16,401 nt of DNA from Bacteroidales bacterium UBA1800 (lineage in GTDB: Bacteria; Bacteroidota; Bacteroidia; Bacteroidales; VadinHA17), in contig DCFQ01000087.1 of the NCBI GenBank assembly GCA_002319915.1, positions 1 to 16,401 of the forward strand. Direction: 5' to 3'. Position numbers and translations under genes: made by a program. Shown here one piece after another: positions 15,101-16,401 of the stretch. Below the pieces are notes generated by a model, which saw only the letters and a program-made list of their open reading frames with translations, had not been told where the DNA came from and ran no database searches. The stretch's first letter is position 1, and each line of letters starts with the position of its first letter.

Positions 15101-16401
15101 TCGAAAACCCGGAGCATAAGGGCGGCGATCTCTATTTCAACCTCGGAAATATTTCGGAGGATATACTTCGCGACTCACGGAAAAGCTTCGAAAACGGGCT
15201 TCCCTCCACACCGGTAGTGACCAATGTGGATACGACAGCCTGGGGCCGCGTCCCCACTGTCCAGTCGGTCGTGAATGCATTCGATAACAACTCGGAATCG
15301 AGGAAATACCAGGATATCGGGCTGGACGGATTAAGCGATACCGATGAGGATACCTTCTTCAGCAATTTCCTGTTGAAAGCCTCAAATATCGTATCGACCG
15401 ATGCATATACCCAGATCCAGAAGGACCCGTCGAGCGATGATTTTCACTATTTCAGGGGATCCGACTACGATGACGAGCAGCTGGGCATTCTCGACAGGTA
15501 CAAGAAATACAACGGGCTGGACGGCAATTCTCCGACTTCAAATATGTCATCCGAATCTTACCCGACCACAGGATCAACGCTCCCCGACATGGAGGATATC
15601 AACCGCGACAATACCCTGAGCGAGACGGAAAGCTATTACCAGTATAAGATCAGCCTGAGGCCCGCAGATATGGCCGTCGGATCAAACTATATTGTCGATG
15701 AGATAACCTACAACGCCACGCTTGCGAACGGGGAAAAGTCGCCGGTGAAGTGGTACCAGTTCAAGATCCCGGTGACCGAATACCAGAAGAAGGTCGGTGT
15801 GATAAGTGATTTCAAATCGATAAGGTTCATCAGGATGTTTATGAAGGACTTCAGTGAACCGGTGATAATGAGGTTTGCCGAATTCAACCTGATGAGGGCC
15901 GAGTGGAGAAAATACAACCTCACCTTCATGGAGGGAGGAGAAAGGGTTACCGTTCCCGAACCTACCGACGCATCGCTCGAGATCGGATCGGTGAGCATCG
16001 AGGAGAATGGCAGCAAGGTACCTGTCAATTATGTCCTGCCCCCGGGATTCAGCAGGGTGGTCGATCCCCAGAACCCGCAGCTGCGCGAGCTTGACGAGAA
16101 ATCGATGGTTCTCAAGGTCCAGGACCTCGCCGACGGTGATGCAAGGGCCGCCTATAAAAATGTTAACCTCGATATCAGGCAGTACAGGCGCCTGAAGATG
16201 GAGGTGCATGCGGAAGCATTGATCGGGCAGCCACTTGCCAACGATGAGCTGACCGCATTCATCAGGATCGGATCGGATTACAAATCCAACTTTTATGAAT
16301 ACGAGGTCCCACTCAAGCTGACAGCCCCCGGGAAATATGATGAGGAATCCGATGATGAAAGAGCCATTGTGTGGCCTGAAGCGAACAGGTTCGACATCGA
16401 C
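12118..16401 (+). CDS. sprA: Type IX secretion translocon SprA (Sov), 3' end outside window
   Basis: SprA (Sov in Porphyromonas) is the giant outer-membrane beta-barrel through which the type IX system exports proteins, including gliding adhesins. The frame is open for 1428 codons to the window edge; full SprA proteins are about 2,300-2,500 residues, so roughly 60 percent is present. Residues 1-31 form a signal peptide (NR, then a hydrophobic LLKVIYFIVVVSLGLW, then S-Q). Family stretches include FGSNVINIIPQGSAELIFGV (152-171), GVNYNTDAMFEFENKTKL, LKTELQFGKL (265-274), RWGGIMREVLTSDFE (965-979), EFWLMDPF (987-994) and GGDLYFNLGNISEDILRDSR (1002-1021). The first 300 residues look like one SprA_N domain; SprA usually has a second copy in its middle. 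Many alternating polar/hydrophobic strands rich in D, N, Y and G fit a barrel. It follows ruvA by 18 bases, an arrangement I recall from Flavobacterium. The start is the TTG at 12118. No other type IX gene is in view. Confidence 0.95.
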   Translation, partial: MRSGISNRNLLKVIYFIVVVSLGLWPSETYSQTSAQTSKPDTTKRSPLRLKDVSGNPYDQTTKAPLFLDNPSNIKSTVVYDPQKNEYILYQKVGAFDYRAPVHMSPEEFRKYQFNKEMRDYWQSRISGKEAGFKSSLIPQIEVGGAAFDKIFGSNVINIIPQGSAELIFGVNISKTQNPTLSEKLQTIPTFDFKEKIQMNVTGTIGDKMQLGVNYNTDAMFEFENKTKLQYSGKEDEIVKKVEAGDVTLPLTGTLITGSYSLFGLKTELQFGKLNVTSVLSQQKGESSTIEVKGGAQQKSFEVYADDYEANRHFFLSQYFRDIYDNSLKNLPAISSGVHIERIEVWITNKTASYDETRNIVAFADLAENRNHIYNKIPAFQAAGSVMFPDNGTNRMYDAVTTSYSSIRDVDQVTNAFNPLYPGFQIGRDYEKIENARKLNEREYTLNEQLGYISLNTALNTDEVLAVAYEYTLNGQIYKVGEFSTDGVAAPQTLVLKLLKGTTLSPRYPTWNLMMKNIYSLGSGKIESNKFRMDVLYEDDKTGNSVNYLPDGPIANKILLRVLGLDNLNSQLDRVPDGYFDFIDGVTVMVSKGKIIFPVIEPFGSYLKKQIGDPTVASRYVFQELYDSTQTVARQMAEKNKFKMAGEYTSESGSEIRLNATNIPQGSIKVTAGGVPLTENTDYTVDYNLGVVTIINSALLESETPIQISTESNQFFGFQTKTMLGTHLDYRFSDNFDVGATILHLNERPYTQKVNFGEEPISNTIWGLNTSYKAESQLLTKLLDKIPLLNTKTPSSIAFNGEFADLIPGHSKAISSAGNSYIDDFESSEIPLDLKSFNAWTISSIPQGQDQLFPEAKLNNNLESGFNRAKISWYVIDPLFLRNGSSTPAYIRQHPNLQSSHFVREIYENELFPNRQSTTGIPTTLSVLNVAFYPEEKGPYNYDTGPGAYSKGMGGTGKLNEPDSRWGGIMREVLTSDFETANIQYVEFWLMDPFVENPEHKGGDLYFNLGNISEDILRDSRKSFENGLPSTPVVTNVDTTAWGRVPTVQSVVNAFDNNSESRKYQDIGLDGLSDTDEDTFFSNFLLKASNIVSTDAYTQIQKDPSSDDFHYFRGSDYDDEQLGILDRYKKYNGLDGNSPTSNMSSESYPTTGSTLPDMEDINRDNTLSETESYYQYKISLRPADMAVGSNYIVDEITYNATLANGEKSPVKWYQFKIPVTEYQKKVGVISDFKSIRFIRMFMKDFSEPVIMRFAEFNLMRAEWRKYNLTFMEGGERVTVPEPTDASLEIGSVSIEENGSKVPVNYVLPPGFSRVVDPQNPQLRELDEKSMVLKVQDLADGDARAAYKNVNLDIRQYRRLKMEVHAEALIGQPLANDELTAFIRIGSDYKSNFYEYEVPLKLTAPGKYDEESDDERAIVWPEANRFDID

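Noticed and set aside
15682..16209. 175-residue minus-strand frame within sprA
   Set aside because: sprA is open and matches its family across this part; the antisense frame has no support.

Overview
The window looks like a chromosomal segment of an environmental Bacteroidota, most likely of the order Bacteroidales or a close relative. Three things point there. First, it holds a large SprA, the outer-membrane translocon of the type IX secretion system, which is confined to this phylum. Second, several promoters fit the phylum's -33 TTTG / -7 TAnnTTTG pattern. Third, the gene neighbourhoods (M23 peptidase-dxr-rseP, ruvA-sprA) are of Bacteroidota type. A superoxide reductase and a futalosine-pathway menaquinone gene suggest an anaerobe or microaerophile that respires with menaquinone.

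Layout. Positions 1-313 hold no convincing gene. Two minus-strand genes follow: a predicted lipoprotein with a C-terminal DUF4190-like membrane region (314-1183, visibly AT-richer than the rest) and a tyrosine recombinase with an unusual, apparently duplicated N-terminal extension (1282-2829). After a 427-base gap comes a plus-strand run: a class II superoxide reductase (3257-3640), then a probable operon of a membrane-anchored M23 peptidase, dxr and rseP (3723-7098). A short tatA-type gene with its own strong promoter and a Rho-independent terminator follows (7169-7400). mqnC lies on the minus strand (7632-8717) and is flanked on both sides by palindromic REP-like elements. From a head-to-head promoter region, the plus-strand run pepA, pdxA, ruvA, sprA (8953 to the window edge) follows with tiny gaps or overlaps. 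sprA is cut by the window end after 1428 codons.

How the genes relate. Most are housekeeping genes: isoprenoid precursor synthesis (dxr), regulated intramembrane proteolysis (rseP), cell-wall remodelling (M23), Tat export (tatA), menaquinone (mqnC), peptide turnover (pepA), vitamin B6 (pdxA), Holliday-junction processing (ruvA) and type IX secretion or gliding (sprA). The accessory part is the left 3.2 kb. I did not find clear evidence of a wholly new system. The points most worth a second look are the recombinase's N-terminal modules, the altered active-site lid of the superoxide reductase, and the palindromic repeats bracketing mqnC.
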